A stretch of DNA of 64,000 nucleotides. It comes from Lachnospiraceae bacterium (GTDB lineage: Bacteria; Bacillota; Clostridia; Lachnospirales; Lachnospiraceae). The position numbers and the translations under genes were made by a program. This document shows positions 63,610 to 64,000 of this stretch, piece by piece. The first letter of the stretch is position 1. Each line of letters opens with the position of its first letter. The notes below the pieces were generated by a model. The model did no database searches. It saw nothing but the letters and a program-made list of their open reading frames with translations, and was not told the DNA's origin. The DNA lies in contig JAETQH010000009.1 of the NCBI GenBank assembly GCA_021770785.1, positions 41,633 to 105,632 of the forward strand, given 5' to 3'.

Positions 63610-63894
63610 TTATACCATATATTTCTGATACCACTGCTGGAATATAAGATATGGTCAGACAATCTTGGAATAATTTGAGCCGCTCCATCCCCCTTGTCTC
63701 CTGTTTCCATGTAATTATTGATAAACTTAACTGTTTCAGCCGGATTAAAGATTTCCTGCATTTGAAGGAAATCCCTGTCTATATAGTCCAACACCCATTC
63801 TCTTTACGCTCCCCCTCAGCCATTTATCCTGAGGAATATAAAAACCATCTTCTCTCTGTCCATAATCTCCCTAAGTAAATATTTATTAGGTAAT
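63610..63894 (-). pseudogene. Remnant of the C terminus of an asnB-like gene
   Basis: Reading across frames gives N-K-Y-L-L-R-E-I-M-D-R-E-K, then G-F-Y-I-P-Q-D-K-W-L-R-G, then W-V-L-D-Y-I-D-R-D-F-L, then G-S-N-Y-S-K-I-V-stop-P-Y-L-I-F-Q-Q-W-Y. This parallels the end of the intact AsnB (F-S-K-I-I-W-P-Y-F-I-F-Q-Q-W-Y). At least three frameshifts and a TGG-to-TGA change are visible, and the N-terminal three quarters are absent. A 65-codon open frame (63597-63794) covers part of it but is not a gene. Confidence 0.8.
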
Positions 63895-64000
63895 TGTTAA
63901 ATTACCAAAACCATTGATTTTATTAGATTTTCCTGTTTTTCTATATAAATTTTCTCTCCGCTTATGTTAAAATAGAATCACAACAAACCATTTTTTATAA
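63895..64000. other. AT-rich window end, no gene seen
   Basis: The last 106 bp are very AT-rich. A promoter for the - strand cluster could lie here or beyond, but I could not place -35 and -10 boxes with confidence. Confidence 0.4.

Noticed and set aside
63597..63794. 65-codon frame as a separate gene
   Set aside because: Its sequence is one frame of the asnB remnant, with disruptions on both sides.

Overview
The window looks like part of a low-to-mid GC Firmicutes chromosome, most likely a gut Lachnospiraceae (Clostridium cluster XIVa) relative. The reasons are strong GGAGG-type ribosome binding sites, intrinsic terminators, an AraC-GH39 regulator beside GH3 and esterase genes, DUF1703-type AAA/PD-(D/E)XK proteins, and a very large surface-glycan cluster with TagF-like, FkbM and WbsX-like enzymes. 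No rRNA, tRNA, CRISPR array or complete insertion sequence was recognised. The taxonomic call is inference.

Region 1 (1-12603, mostly + strand) is ordinary metabolic sequence. It holds a 5'-cut DUF1703 protein, a tyrosine-phosphatase-like protein, a convergent antiporter gene that looks 5'-truncated, and a carbohydrate-use block: an AraC/GH39 regulator, a GH3 glycosidase, a type-B carboxylesterase, a PAP2 phosphatase, a decayed GH3 pseudogene and an HSL-type hydrolase. The GH3 gene has a perfect TATAAT box behind three 11-bp-spaced direct repeats, a plausible site for the AraC protein. A 28-bp perfect hairpin at 12793-12851 ends this region.

Region 2 (13022-21457, - strand) is a probable signalling or conflict module. 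It contains an FRG-domain protein, a TerY-like vWA protein, a kinase-fold protein with zinc ribbons whose catalytic-loop residues are replaced, a TIR protein that keeps its catalytic Glu, a xylose-isomerase-like TIM barrel, an M48 membrane protease with Sel1 repeats, and two unrecognised small proteins. From the vWA gene upward the genes are tightly spaced and run in the same direction as the glycan cluster.

Region 3 (21461-63600, - strand) is a glycan-assembly cluster of about 42 kb in which nearly all genes overlap or lie within 70 bp of each other. It encodes CDP-activated precursor enzymes (a TagD/CCT-like domain, an IspD/TarI-like enzyme, an epimerase), many glycosyltransferases (GT2, GT4, GT11, GT61, WbsX-like), two CDP-glycerol glycerophosphotransferase domains, at least eight methyltransferase domains, a deacetylase, WcbI, DUF1919 and SGNH modification enzymes, a carbamoyltransferase, an FkbH/ACP/MaoC/SDR acyl cassette and AsnB. 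The striking feature is a roughly 90-residue GxGxxG Rossmann-like module present about 23 times in 20 proteins, fused at the N terminus, at the C terminus, internally or in tandem, and once free-standing. No flippase, polymerase, ABC exporter or initiating transferase was seen. The window ends in a decayed asnB fragment (63610-63894).

The best candidates for something undescribed are the module-tagged glycan enzymes and the vWA/pseudokinase/TIR block coupled to them.
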